Position numbers and translations under genes: made by a program. Shown here in pieces: positions 18,788-27,494 of a stretch of 64,000 nucleotides of DNA; the stretch's first letter is position 1, and each line of letters begins with the position of its first letter. Source of the stretch: Daejeonella oryzae DSM 19973 (GTDB taxonomy: Bacteria; Bacteroidota; Bacteroidia; Sphingobacteriales; Sphingobacteriaceae); NCBI RefSeq assembly GCF_000422945.1, contig NZ_AUHA01000002.1:620001-684000 (forward strand), given 5' to 3'. The notes under the pieces are model-generated. The model was given only the letters and a program-made list of their open reading frames with translations, was not told the DNA's origin and ran no database searches.

Positions 18788-20482
18788 TTAAACAAGCAAT
18801 CTGACAGGTTCTTCCAGCAGAGCTTTAAACGTTTGTAAAAATGCTGAACCGGTAGCGCCGTCAACAACCCGGTGATCACAACTTAAAGTTACTTTCATTA
18901 CATTTCCCGGTACAACCGCTCCATTTTTAACTACAGGAACAGACTGAATTCCTCCGATTGCTAAGATACATGCATCAGGCGGATTAATAATTGCTGTAAA
19001 TTCATCGATTCCAAACATCCCCAGGTTAGAAATAGTAAAGGTAGAACCTTCCCAATCTGATGGCTGCAATTTCTTAGCCTTCGCACGCTGTGCAAAATCT
19101 TTTACTTCGGCAGAGATATGAGATAATGATTTGCCGTCGGCAAAGCGAACAACAGGAACTAAAAGTCCGTCTTCTACCGCAACTGCCACGCCAATATTCA
19201 CATGTTCATTATACCGAATCTTGTCACCCAACCATGAAGAATTCACATTTGGATGTTGTTTTAATGCTATTGCCGCTGCTTTTAAAACCAGATCATTAAA
19301 AGATATTTTTACAGTAGAAAAATCATTAATCTTTTTACGGGCCTCCATTGCACTATCCATATCAATAGACATGGTAAGATAAAAGTGCGGGGAAGTAAAT
19401 AAACTTTCGGCTAAACGCTTTGCAATAACTTTTCGCATTTGCGAAACAGGCTTTTCAGTAAATTTCTCTTCGCCAATAAATTGAGGAATAGCTTGCTTAA
19501 CCTCAGCAGCTTCTTTGCCTGCTGTTGGCTGTGCTGCCGCAGCCTGCTGAACTTCTTTGGTTGAAGGGGTAAAACCTTCCACATCTTTTTTTACAATGCG
19601 GCCACCTTCTGCAGTACCTTTAACTTCATTCAGGTTAATACCTTTATCTTTGGCAATTTTACGTGCCAGTGGAGAGGCTTTTACCCTTGAATCTGAATCT
19701 GCAAAAGTTTCCTGCTTTTCTTCTGATTTTACAGGAGCAGCAGATTCTGCCTGACCGGCCTTTTTATCTTCAGATTTAACTTCAGCTTTCTTTTCAGGAT
19801 TTTTCTTTTTTAACAGAGGGCTGATATCAGTACCGGCTTTGCCGACAATAGCAATAATATCATTTACTTTAGCCGCCTGACCTTTTTCTACACCTATATA
19901 TAACAAAGTGCCGTCTGCGTACCCGTTAACCTCCATAGTAGCCTTATCGGTTTCTACATCTGCCAGAGCATCATCTCCTTTAACAGTATCCCCAACTTTT
20001 TTATGCCATTCTGCAATTACGCCTTCGGTCATGGTATCACTTAGTAAAGGCATCCGGATTACGGTTGCACCAATACTTTCAGGATCAACTTCAGCTTCCT
20101 CTGATTCTGCAGATGCTTCCTCTTCAGGTTTATCAGCAGAAGATTTAGATTCTGCCGGTTTATCTTCTTTAACTGCTTCTTCCGGTTTTTCCTCTGTCTT
20201 CTCAGGATTTCCGGCAGCCTCCAAAGCTGATTTATAATCTTCTCCCTCTTCACCAACTACGGCAATGATGGAATCAACTGGGACAGATGATCCTTCTTCG
20301 GCACCTATGTACAATAATGTACCTTCCTGGAAAGATTCAAAATCCATGGTGGCTTTATCAGTTTCAACCTCGGCAACTAATTCTCCCGAGCTAACCTTAT
20401 CACCTACTTTTTTATGCCATTTAGCGATAACACCTTCAGTCATGGTATCACTCATTTTGGGCATGCGCACTACTTCGGCCAT
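18788..20482 (-). CDS. pdhC: Pyruvate dehydrogenase complex E2, dihydrolipoamide acetyltransferase
   Basis: A 564-residue E2 subunit with two tandem lipoyl domains. The lipoyl lysines lie in VETDKATMDF (about residue 43) and VETDKATMEV (about 174). Alanine/proline/lysine/glutamate-rich linkers follow each. The peripheral subunit-binding domain is at about 270-305 (ASPLARKIAKDKGINL). The acyltransferase domain ends with the active-site SCDHRVVDGA. It transfers the acetyl group to CoA and forms the core of the complex. It lies 38 bases downstream of the E1-alpha gene. Confidence 0.95.
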   Translation of the reverse strand: MAEVVRMPKMSDTMTEGVIAKWHKKVGDKVSSGELVAEVETDKATMDFESFQEGTLLYIGAEEGSSVPVDSIIAVVGEEGEDYKSALEAAGNPEKTEEKPEEAVKEDKPAESKSSADKPEEEASAESEEAEVDPESIGATVIRMPLLSDTMTEGVIAEWHKKVGDTVKGDDALADVETDKATMEVNGYADGTLLYIGVEKGQAAKVNDIIAIVGKAGTDISPLLKKKNPEKKAEVKSEDKKAGQAESAAPVKSEEKQETFADSDSRVKASPLARKIAKDKGINLNEVKGTAEGGRIVKKDVEGFTPSTKEVQQAAAAQPTAGKEAAEVKQAIPQFIGEEKFTEKPVSQMRKVIAKRLAESLFTSPHFYLTMSIDMDSAMEARKKINDFSTVKISFNDLVLKAAAIALKQHPNVNSSWLGDKIRYNEHVNIGVAVAVEDGLLVPVVRFADGKSLSHISAEVKDFAQRAKAKKLQPSDWEGSTFTISNLGMFGIDEFTAIINPPDACILAIGGIQSVPVVKNGAVVPGNVMKVTLSCDHRVVDGATGSAFLQTFKALLEEPVRLLV

Positions 20483-20520
20483 TTTTTAAAAATTAGTGTT
20501 ATTAGATTATAAGGTTATTA

Positions 20521-21516
20521 TTAGTCGCGGATGTATGGGTAATCATTTTGAATATATACATCATTATATAATTCTTCAGGCTCCGGATAAGGTGACTCTT
20601 CCGAGAATTTTACAGATTCATCTACTATGGCTTTTACCTTCTGAGCTATTTCTTCAAACCATGCCTCATCAGCATATTTTTTTGATTCAATGGCTTTCTT
20701 AACTTCCTCTATCGGGTCTTTTGCCTTATATCCTTCAACTTCTTCTTTTGTACGATACTTTGCAGGATCAGACATGGAATGGCCTTTATAACGGTATGTA
20801 CGGATCTCCAGAAATGTTGGTCCTTCAGCCCGGCGTGCCCGCTGAACCGCTTCATCCATTGCATTGTGGACTGCTACCGGATCCATTCCGTCAACAGGAG
20901 CAGAGGGCATATCGAAACCTAATCCGATTTTATAAATATCAACCATATTGGTAGTACGGGCTACCGAAGTACCCATGGCATACCCATTGTTTTCGCAAAC
21001 AAAAATTACAGGTAATTTCCATAGCATGGCCATATTAAAAGTTTCGTTTAAGGCACCTTGTCTTACAGCTCCATCGCCCATATAACACACACAAACATTA
21101 TCTGTTCCGTTATATTTTTCCGCGAAAGCAATACCGGCTCCTAATGGAATTTGACCTCCAACGATACCATGTCCGCCAAAAAAGCGATGTTCTTTGCTAA
21201 ACATGTGCATAGAACCACCTTTGCCTTTTGAGCAGCCGGTTACTTTACCGTACAATTCGGCCATCACTTCATTGGCACCCATTCCTTTAGCTAAGGCGTG
21301 AGCATGATCGCGATAAGCGGTTATCATAGAGTCTTCAGGTCTGAGAACAGACATAGCGCCTGCCAATACAGCTTCCTGACCAATATATAAATGGCAAAAG
21401 CCTCTGATTTTTTGCTGTCCGTATAATTGGCCTGATTTCTCTTCAAACTTGCGCATCAAAAGCATCGACTCATACCACTGCAAATAGGTATCTTTTGTTA
21501 TTTCAACTGAACTCAT
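20521..21516 (-). CDS. pdhA: Pyruvate dehydrogenase E1 component, alpha subunit
   Basis: A 331-residue thiamine-diphosphate-dependent E1-alpha. The thiamine-binding motif runs from GDGAVRQGALNETFNMA to the asparagine pair in FVCENNGYAMGT. The phosphorylation-loop-like segment RYKGHSMSDPAKYR is conserved. It decarboxylates pyruvate with an E1-beta subunit that is not encoded in this window. It is followed by the E2 gene, so the operon is pdhA-pdhC. Confidence 0.95.
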   Translation of the reverse strand: MSSVEITKDTYLQWYESMLLMRKFEEKSGQLYGQQKIRGFCHLYIGQEAVLAGAMSVLRPEDSMITAYRDHAHALAKGMGANEVMAELYGKVTGCSKGKGGSMHMFSKEHRFFGGHGIVGGQIPLGAGIAFAEKYNGTDNVCVCYMGDGAVRQGALNETFNMAMLWKLPVIFVCENNGYAMGTSVARTTNMVDIYKIGLGFDMPSAPVDGMDPVAVHNAMDEAVQRARRAEGPTFLEIRTYRYKGHSMSDPAKYRTKEEVEGYKAKDPIEEVKKAIESKKYADEAWFEEIAQKVKAIVDESVKFSEESPYPEPEELYNDVYIQNDYPYIRD

Positions 21517-21541
21517 TCGTACTAATGTCTGATAAGGACGA

Positions 21542-21549
21542 CAAATCTA
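21542..21549 (-). promoter_or_regulatory. Predicted -7 element of the pdhA promoter
   Basis: On the minus strand TAGATTTG matches TAnnTTTG and lies 25 bases before the pdhA ATG. No convincing -33 TTG is seen at the usual distance, so the assignment is tentative. Confidence 0.35.
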
Positions 21550-21643
21550 ACTATATCTTGCTAAAAAAAGAATTAGGTAAGTGTTTTGTTTACACAATCA
21601 GCAGGCTCACAATATCCAATATGTTAAAACAAAGTTAAAAAGG

Positions 21644-21674
21644 TTGGATACAACCAATAATTATTATAGTTTTG
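21644..21674 (+). promoter_or_regulatory. Predicted promoter of the NlpC/P60 gene
   Basis: TTG (21644-21646), a 20-base spacer and TAGTTTTG (21667-21674) match the Bacteroidota housekeeping promoter. A small inverted repeat GGTTG-GATA-CAACC (21642-21655) overlaps the -33 box. Confidence 0.5.
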
Positions 21675-21745
21675 AAACATTCTGAAATAATTTCAGGTAT
21701 AAGGCGTTAATAGTCTTTGTTGTTTAACTATTAAACCAGTACAGA

Positions 21746-22294
21746 ATGGGGAAAAAAATAATTGTGGCTTTGCTGCTTATCATTTCTTTTGTGTCAGTTG
21801 AGGCACAAACAACCAAGAATCAAAATACTTTAAAAATTGAAGATCCGGATAATTTAGCTACAGAATATTTCTCTCAAATAATGGGTGTGGCCCTTTCTGC
21901 CACCTCAAACCTAAAGCTTTATCAATTTGTTTATGACTGGATTGGAACACCTTACCGTTTAGGCGGGGGTACCAAAAGAGGAATTGATTGTTCAGGTTTT
22001 GCTTTTCAGCTGTATAATAAAGTATTTAATACAGTTATCGGAAGTAATTCCCGTAACATTTTCAGCATGGTAAATCCCGTTAGCAAAGACGATCTGAAAG
22101 AAGGTGACTTGGTTTTCTTTAAAATTGGCAGCCGTTCTATAACTCATATGGGTGTTTATATGGGTAATAATAAGTTCGCACATGCTTCCAGTAGTAAAGG
22201 CGTTATGATCAGCGATCTTGATGAAGCTTACTGGAGAAGATATTATTATAAAGGCGGCCGATTACTTGCTTCTATTCGAGAAAGCATGAATTAG
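21746..22294 (+). CDS. NlpC/P60 (C40) family cell-wall peptidase
   Basis: A 182-residue exported cysteine peptidase with a cleavable signal (about residues 1-20). The catalytic Cys is in GIDCSGFAFQLY (about residue 81), the His in SITHMGVYMG, with a third polar residue in FAHASSSKGV. NlpC/P60 enzymes cut gamma-D-glutamyl or D-Glu/diaminopimelate bonds in peptidoglycan stem peptides. No binding domain is attached. Confidence 0.92.
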   Translation: MGKKIIVALLLIISFVSVEAQTTKNQNTLKIEDPDNLATEYFSQIMGVALSATSNLKLYQFVYDWIGTPYRLGGGTKRGIDCSGFAFQLYNKVFNTVIGSNSRNIFSMVNPVSKDDLKEGDLVFFKIGSRSITHMGVYMGNNKFAHASSSKGVMISDLDEAYWRRYYYKGGRLLASIRESMN

Positions 22295-22319
22295 TATTGC
22301 TTAATAAGGCAATAAGATT

Positions 22320-22347
22320 AAAAGGAAGCGTCATGCTTCCTTTTTTT
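22320..22347. terminator. Intrinsic terminator
   Basis: AAAAGGAAGC (22320-22329) and GCTTCCTTTT (22335-22344) with a 5-base loop and a run of T. It ends the NlpC/P60 gene and can also act on the convergent small gene. Confidence 0.9.
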
Positions 22348-22356
22348 ATGCTCCGC

Positions 22357-22545
22357 TTATTTAGCCTGATCGGTAGTGTTTCTTACTAAAGAAATGCCGG
22401 TAAAAAAGAATATTGCTCCTAATACAGCAAAAACAATCAGAGATTTTGCGGCTTCAGAATTTTGCACAAAGCCGATAGCTGCATAGATTAATCCTACAAT
22501 ACCAAGTATTGTTAAAACAAGACCGAAAGTACGTTTTAAGTTCAT
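22357..22545 (-). CDS. Small two-helix membrane protein
   Basis: A 62-residue protein with two hydrophobic segments (about residues 8-26 and 36-54) separated by a short polar loop (QNSEAAKS). I do not recognise a characterised family with certainty. Coding is supported by the clean start, the hydrophobic pattern and the terminator just downstream of its stop. Confidence 0.65.
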   Translation of the reverse strand: MNLKRTFGLVLTILGIVGLIYAAIGFVQNSEAAKSLIVFAVLGAIFFFTGISLVRNTTDQAK

Positions 22546-22606
22546 AATTTAATTTTTTAGGAGCAGATGCAAATTGCCTGCCAAGCTAAAATAAATTAGG
22601 AGCAGA

Positions 22607-23055
22607 TTAATTCTTAAGGATAACAAAAACTCCCAAAACAAGCATTATTGCACCAAAAAATCTCATCACATTAACGGGTGTTGTGTAAAGCCAAGCAAAC
22701 CAAAATGATCTAAGAACAGGGCAAACAATATTTGCCCGGCTACAATAAATCCGGCGGTATTTGCAGCACCAATCTTTGGAGCCACTAAAATTACTCCGGT
22801 AACATACATGGCACCAATAATGCCTCCGGTCCATTTATACCAGGCCATTCCATGCAAATTGGGCAATTGGCTAAAACTTTGACGCTGAAAAAGGAGCACA
22901 TAAATTAGTAGAACAATGCTTCCTGCAATAAATGAAATTAAAGCCGCAAGCACCGGGTTTCCCAAAACAGTTCGAAGTTGCGAATTTATTCCGGCCTGAA
23001 CTGCCAATATGATTCCGGCCAGAATTGCCAGAAGATAAAATGAGATATTAGCCAT
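22607..23055 (-). pseudogene. DMT-family (YdcZ/DUF606) transporter, apparent single frameshift
   Basis: The first 127 codons from the ATG at 23055 read a typical YdcZ-like four-helix membrane protein, ending GAANTAGFIVAGQILFALF and then DHFGLLGFTQHP. The frame stops at 22666. The missing final helix (VNVMRFFGAIMLVLGVFVIL) continues in another frame to a stop at 22607. Adding one C to the CCC run (plus-strand GGG, 22676-22678) would restore a normal protein of about 149 residues. This is either a recent inactivating deletion or a sequence error in a homopolymer. Confidence 0.75.
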
Positions 23056-23158
23056 CTGATAAGAATTTAGGCAGCAAATGTAATTAAACAGATTTTATGG
23101 AATAATGCTTGCATAAAATGATCACTTGATTTTATATTTTTGTTAAACACATAATTAT

Positions 23159-24217
23159 TTGGAAACTCTTAAAGACATAATACTGGGTGCTGGTTACCTC
23201 GTTATTTTAATTACATTAATCCCCTTTATAAGACATGATTTTTGGATTTTTCGGGTATTTGAATATCCCAGAATCCAAAAATTAATTCTAAATGTATTCT
23301 TGTTTGTTTCATTTGCAGCATTATTCGGACTCGTTACAATACACGATAAAGTTTTCACTACCCTGTTATTAGGCAACATTGGCTACCTAACATTTCAAAT
23401 CTGGCCGTTTACAAGGCTTGGAAATAAACAATTATTAAAATTAAAAACGCATACACCTGATAAGCAAATTGGCTTATTTATTGGAAATGTTTATCAATAT
23501 AATAGAAAAGCTACTGATTATCTGAAATGCATCAATTCAAAAGATCCGGACTTAGTAATGCTTGTAGAGACTGATAAATGGTGGGAAGAGAGCATGCATT
23601 CTCTCAAAGAAACCTATCCGCATCATCTCCTGGTACCCTTGGAAAATACCTATGGTATGCTTTTATATTCAAAATTTGAACTTGTAGATCCAAAAGTTAA
23701 ATATTTAGTTGAAGATGGTATCCCTTCCGTTCATGCCTGTATTAAATTACCTTCCGGCGATTTGATCCGATTTCATGGGCTTCATCCAACACCTCCTGTT
23801 CCGACTGAAAATCCACGTTCTACCGAGCGGGATAAAGAAATTTTAATGGTTGGCAAGAGCGCCAAAAATAGCAAGCTGCCTGTAATTGTTGCCGGCGATT
23901 TAAATGATGTTGCATGGAGTTACACAACAGAATTATTTTCCAGAACCAGCGGTCTGCTGGATCCTAGAAGAGGCCGCGGATTCTTTAATACTTTCCACGC
24001 AAAGTATTTATTTATGCGTTTCCCCCTTGATCATGTGTTTTGTTCCAACGATTTTACGCTTATTCATATAGAACGGATGCCGAATTGTGGTTCAGATCAT
24101 TTTCCAATGTATATCAAACTGCAATATTCGCCGAAGGCTGCAGCTATACAGGAAGAGCCGCATGCAGATCAGGCAGACCTGGAAACTGCTCAGGAAAAAA
24201 TCAATAAACCAACCTAA
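23159..24217 (+). CDS. Endonuclease/exonuclease/phosphatase family membrane protein
   Basis: A 352-residue protein with about three N-terminal transmembrane helices (residues 5-25, 41-60 and 65-83). A C-terminal EEP domain follows: the conserved VAGDLNDVAW motif (about residue 246) and the terminal GSDHFPMYI histidine motif are present. The start is taken as TTG at 23159 because a stop lies in frame at 23144 and no ATG precedes the first helix. EEP enzymes hydrolyse phosphodiester or phosphomonoester bonds. The substrate (nucleic acid, phospholipid or inositol phosphate) cannot be told. Confidence 0.85.
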   Translation: METLKDIILGAGYLVILITLIPFIRHDFWIFRVFEYPRIQKLILNVFLFVSFAALFGLVTIHDKVFTTLLLGNIGYLTFQIWPFTRLGNKQLLKLKTHTPDKQIGLFIGNVYQYNRKATDYLKCINSKDPDLVMLVETDKWWEESMHSLKETYPHHLLVPLENTYGMLLYSKFELVDPKVKYLVEDGIPSVHACIKLPSGDLIRFHGLHPTPPVPTENPRSTERDKEILMVGKSAKNSKLPVIVAGDLNDVAWSYTTELFSRTSGLLDPRRGRGFFNTFHAKYLFMRFPLDHVFCSNDFTLIHIERMPNCGSDHFPMYIKLQYSPKAAAIQEEPHADQADLETAQEKINKPT

Positions 24218-24345
24218 CATCCTATAGAATTATAACTCATTCAATCCGATTAACCCATTAGATTATTGAGTTTTATATATTTTTTCTTCAGGAAAAAAAC
24301 CCTAACTTTCTTATAAGCAAATCGCAAATAGAAAGGAGTATATCA

Positions 24346-24777
24346 ATGGGAAAAGTTAGAAACGTATTAAAAGCTAAAAGTAGTTCTACCATCTCCATCA
24401 GCCCGGATAATTCAGTATTTGAAGCCCTTGAATTAATGGTCGAAAAAAATATTGGTGCACTTTTAGTAATAGAACAAACCACATTTACAGGCATTTTTAC
24501 AGAAAGAGACTATGCCAGGAAAATTATCCTGAAAGGAAAAGCTTCTAAGGATACCCCCATCAGGGAGATAATGACTCCAAATCCCATTACAGTAAATCTT
24601 GATACTACCATTGAGGAGTGTATGCACATAATGACCAATAAGTTTATTCGTCATTTACCTGTTATGGAAAAAGAAGAATTAATTGGCATTATTTCTATTG
24701 GAGATGTTGTAAAGTACATCATTGATGAGCAAAAATTTATTATTCAAAATTTAGAACATTACATTGCCGGAACTTAA
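24346..24777 (+). CDS. CBS-domain pair protein
   Basis: A 143-residue stand-alone protein with two CBS motifs (about residues 10-65 and 75-130; VFEALELMVEKNIGALLVIE and MTNKFIRHLPVME). Such modules bind adenosine nucleotides and sense energy charge. The partner is unknown. Unusually for this genome it has a good Shine-Dalgarno sequence (AAAGGAG) about eight bases before the ATG. Appears monocistronic. Confidence 0.88.
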   Translation: MGKVRNVLKAKSSSTISISPDNSVFEALELMVEKNIGALLVIEQTTFTGIFTERDYARKIILKGKASKDTPIREIMTPNPITVNLDTTIEECMHIMTNKFIRHLPVMEKEELIGIISIGDVVKYIIDEQKFIIQNLEHYIAGT

Positions 24778-24948
24778 TGACAATGTTTAAATGTATACAC
24801 AGCTGAAATTTTACCAATTTCAAACTAAATTTTAATTTGTAATCCATTCTGATTAAAAGGATTTTTAAATGCTATTTCTGGATATTTCTATTCCAGTTTA
24901 TGCCTCATTTGGAACAAATAGGAATTAATTAAAATACAACTATCTAGT

Positions 24949-27426
24949 TCAAGATAATTTCTCATATCGCATACTCATTTTAGCAACCCGTTCCTCCATA
25001 GTTTCAGTAATTAGTTTTTCTCTGCTTAAACCATCTACCAGAATTGGAAAAGCAAACGGGGTTGGTTGTTCACTTTCTGTAATCACAACTTTTAAGGTTT
25101 GCAAACGCTGTAGTGCCGCTCGTAAACGATATTCCTCAAGCTGAAATTGTAAAGCTTCATGATAGGCCTGACGAACCAAAACGTTATCACTTTCATATTC
25201 ACTAAAAACTTCAAAGAGAAGAGATGTTGAAGCCTGCAAATGCCTGCTCTTCATAGCTTTTCCGGGGAAACCGGTAAATACTAAACCCGCAATATGAGCG
25301 ATATCTCTGAATCTTCGCCGGGCCATTTCAGTCGCGTTTAAACTTTGCTGAATATCATCAAGTAAATTATCAATTGAAAATAAGTCAGAATCCAGCGCTT
25401 GCTGAAGAACCACCTCGTCGTCTGTTAAGAGTTCAAAGCCGTAATCATTCATGGCGAGAGAGAAATTTGCTTTCTTTATTTTAGAAATTCGATACGCAAA
25501 TAGAGAAGCCATTCCTTCATGAACCAGTCTTCCCTCAAATGGATAGAAAAATAAATGATGCCCATCTCTCGAGGTAAATTTTTCAATTAAGAACTCAGTG
25601 TTTCTGGGAATATGCGATAATTTGGTCTGCAATTGAAATAAGGGCTGCAAAGCCTGTACTTCTATATCTTTTTCAACTCCACGGGCAACTTCATCCAATT
25701 TCTCGCGAAGCATAGCAGACAACTGAGATGACAGCGGCATTCTCCCCCCCATCCAGCTGGGTATAATTCCTTTCTTTTTTGTCGATTTGCGGACAAATGC
25801 GGTCATTTCTTTAACCTTAACTAGCTCTAAGCTTCGTCCTGCAAAATGAAAATTATCCCCAATTTTTAATTTAGAGATGAAGCCTTCTTCAATAGATCCC
25901 AAATATCCGCCTGTTAAAAATTTAACCCGCATACTCACATCACCAACGATAGTTCCCATACTCAGCCTATGGCGCATGGCAACCTTGCGACTGTTCACCT
26001 TGTATAAGCCATTTTCAATTTCCACTTTCAAAAACTCGTCATATTGCGAGAGCGTTTTGCCCCCCTTAGTTATGAAATCAAGAATTTGATTGAAATCTTT
26101 CTGTTCCAGGTCCGCGTATGCATATGTCGTTTTCAATTCTCTGAAAATGGGTTCGGGCAAAAATCCATCAGAAACTGCTAATGTGACCAGGTATTGCATC
26201 AGAACATCCATAGCCAATAAAATAGGGTCTCTGCTTTCGAATACCTCCTCGATAATTGCCTGTTTTAAGGCCGCACCTTCCAGCAATTCTAAGGAATGTG
26301 TAGGAACAAACCAGGCTTTAGAAGTTGCTCCTGGATGGTGTCCGCTTCTTCCGGCACGCTGCATAAAACGGGCTACACCTTTTGGACTACCTATTTGTAC
26401 CACCGAATCTACCGGACGAAAATCTACGCCCAAATCAAGACTGGAAGTACAAACCACTACTTTCAAAAGTTCGTTGTGCAGTGCGTTTTCAACCCAGTTT
26501 CTCAATTCATTATCCAGCGAACCGTGATGCATAGCAATTATTCCGGCATACTCCGGATATTTTTCCAGAATGGTCATATACCAGATTTCTGTTTGAGATC
26601 TGGTATTTGTGAAAATGAGGGTTGTTTTGCTGTTGGCAACAATCTCCATTACTTGCGGCAACAGCTTAATTCCCAAATGTCCGGCCCAGGAAAACTTTTC
26701 AATATTTTCCGGGATCACTGATTCAATCAGTATTTTCTTATTCAGTTTAGCCCGGATAAGTTTAATCCCGACTTTTTTAGTATCCACTCCAAGTAAAACT
26801 TCTGCAGCCTGATCCAGATTGCCAATGGTTGCAGAAATGCCCCAAATCTGTAACTGTTTAGCCTGAGACGTGGCGGGGGCGAGATTTTTTACCCTGGATA
26901 AACCCAGTTCCAATTGAACTCCCCGTTTGGTGCCCAGCAGTTCATGCCACTCATCAATAACTATGGCTTGTAAATTCTCAAAAATTTTAGGGTAATCTTT
27001 TAATGCCAGCATTAAGTGCAAACTTTCCGGAGTGGTTAGCAAAACTTCGGGCTGCCGTTTCTTTAATTCCTGTTTTTCCTTTGCAGAAGTATCTCCGGTG
27101 CGTGTTCCAACTTTCCATGGAAGCCCGAGATCATCAACCACGGTTTGCATGGCTTTGCGAATATCATTTGTTAGGGCTCTTAAAGGAGTAATCCACAATA
27201 ACTGCAAACCATTATTTTTACGTGTTTGATAATCTTCAGGATGCTTGTTGATGTAATCAGCGATAAATGGCAAAAACATTGCAAAAGTTTTTCCGCTTCC
27301 GGTTGGGGCATTCAGCAAACCTGAATAACCATCCAAAAAAGCCGCTTCCATTTCTTTTTGAAAAGGGAATTGCTGCCATTTTTTAGATTTAAACCAGTCT
27401 GAAATAATTTCTTGTCCTATACCCAT
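24949..27426 (-). CDS. Ligase-associated DNA damage response DEXH-box helicase (Lhr-like)
   Basis: An 825-residue superfamily 2 helicase of the Lhr core type. Walker A is NAPTGSGKT (about residue 39), the DExH box is VIDEWHELL, and motif VI is QRAGRSGHHPG. The C-terminal winged-helix and Lhr-specific domains follow. This subgroup is defined by its neighbourhood with an ATP-dependent ligase and an MBL exonuclease. It is the third gene of that set here, 68 bases after the ligase. Presumed role: 3'-5' translocation and strand remodelling in repair. Confidence 0.93.
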   Translation of the reverse strand: MGIGQEIISDWFKSKKWQQFPFQKEMEAAFLDGYSGLLNAPTGSGKTFAMFLPFIADYINKHPEDYQTRKNNGLQLLWITPLRALTNDIRKAMQTVVDDLGLPWKVGTRTGDTSAKEKQELKKRQPEVLLTTPESLHLMLALKDYPKIFENLQAIVIDEWHELLGTKRGVQLELGLSRVKNLAPATSQAKQLQIWGISATIGNLDQAAEVLLGVDTKKVGIKLIRAKLNKKILIESVIPENIEKFSWAGHLGIKLLPQVMEIVANSKTTLIFTNTRSQTEIWYMTILEKYPEYAGIIAMHHGSLDNELRNWVENALHNELLKVVVCTSSLDLGVDFRPVDSVVQIGSPKGVARFMQRAGRSGHHPGATSKAWFVPTHSLELLEGAALKQAIIEEVFESRDPILLAMDVLMQYLVTLAVSDGFLPEPIFRELKTTYAYADLEQKDFNQILDFITKGGKTLSQYDEFLKVEIENGLYKVNSRKVAMRHRLSMGTIVGDVSMRVKFLTGGYLGSIEEGFISKLKIGDNFHFAGRSLELVKVKEMTAFVRKSTKKKGIIPSWMGGRMPLSSQLSAMLREKLDEVARGVEKDIEVQALQPLFQLQTKLSHIPRNTEFLIEKFTSRDGHHLFFYPFEGRLVHEGMASLFAYRISKIKKANFSLAMNDYGFELLTDDEVVLQQALDSDLFSIDNLLDDIQQSLNATEMARRRFRDIAHIAGLVFTGFPGKAMKSRHLQASTSLLFEVFSEYESDNVLVRQAYHEALQFQLEEYRLRAALQRLQTLKVVITESEQPTPFAFPILVDGLSREKLITETMEERVAKMSMRYEKLS

Positions 27427-27494
27427 ATTGTGGATGAATCTATTTTCTGCATCATCTTAGCTGGCCAGAAATTATCCGACTGCTAATGCTGCAA

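Noticed and set aside
21642-21655. GGTTG-GATA-CAACC inverted repeat as an operator
   Set aside because: Only five bases per arm; expected by chance several times in a window of this size, so mentioned only with the promoter.
26090-26721. 145- and 141-codon frames opposite the Lhr-like helicase
   Set aside because: Both are antisense to conserved helicase motifs, including the QRAGRSG region.
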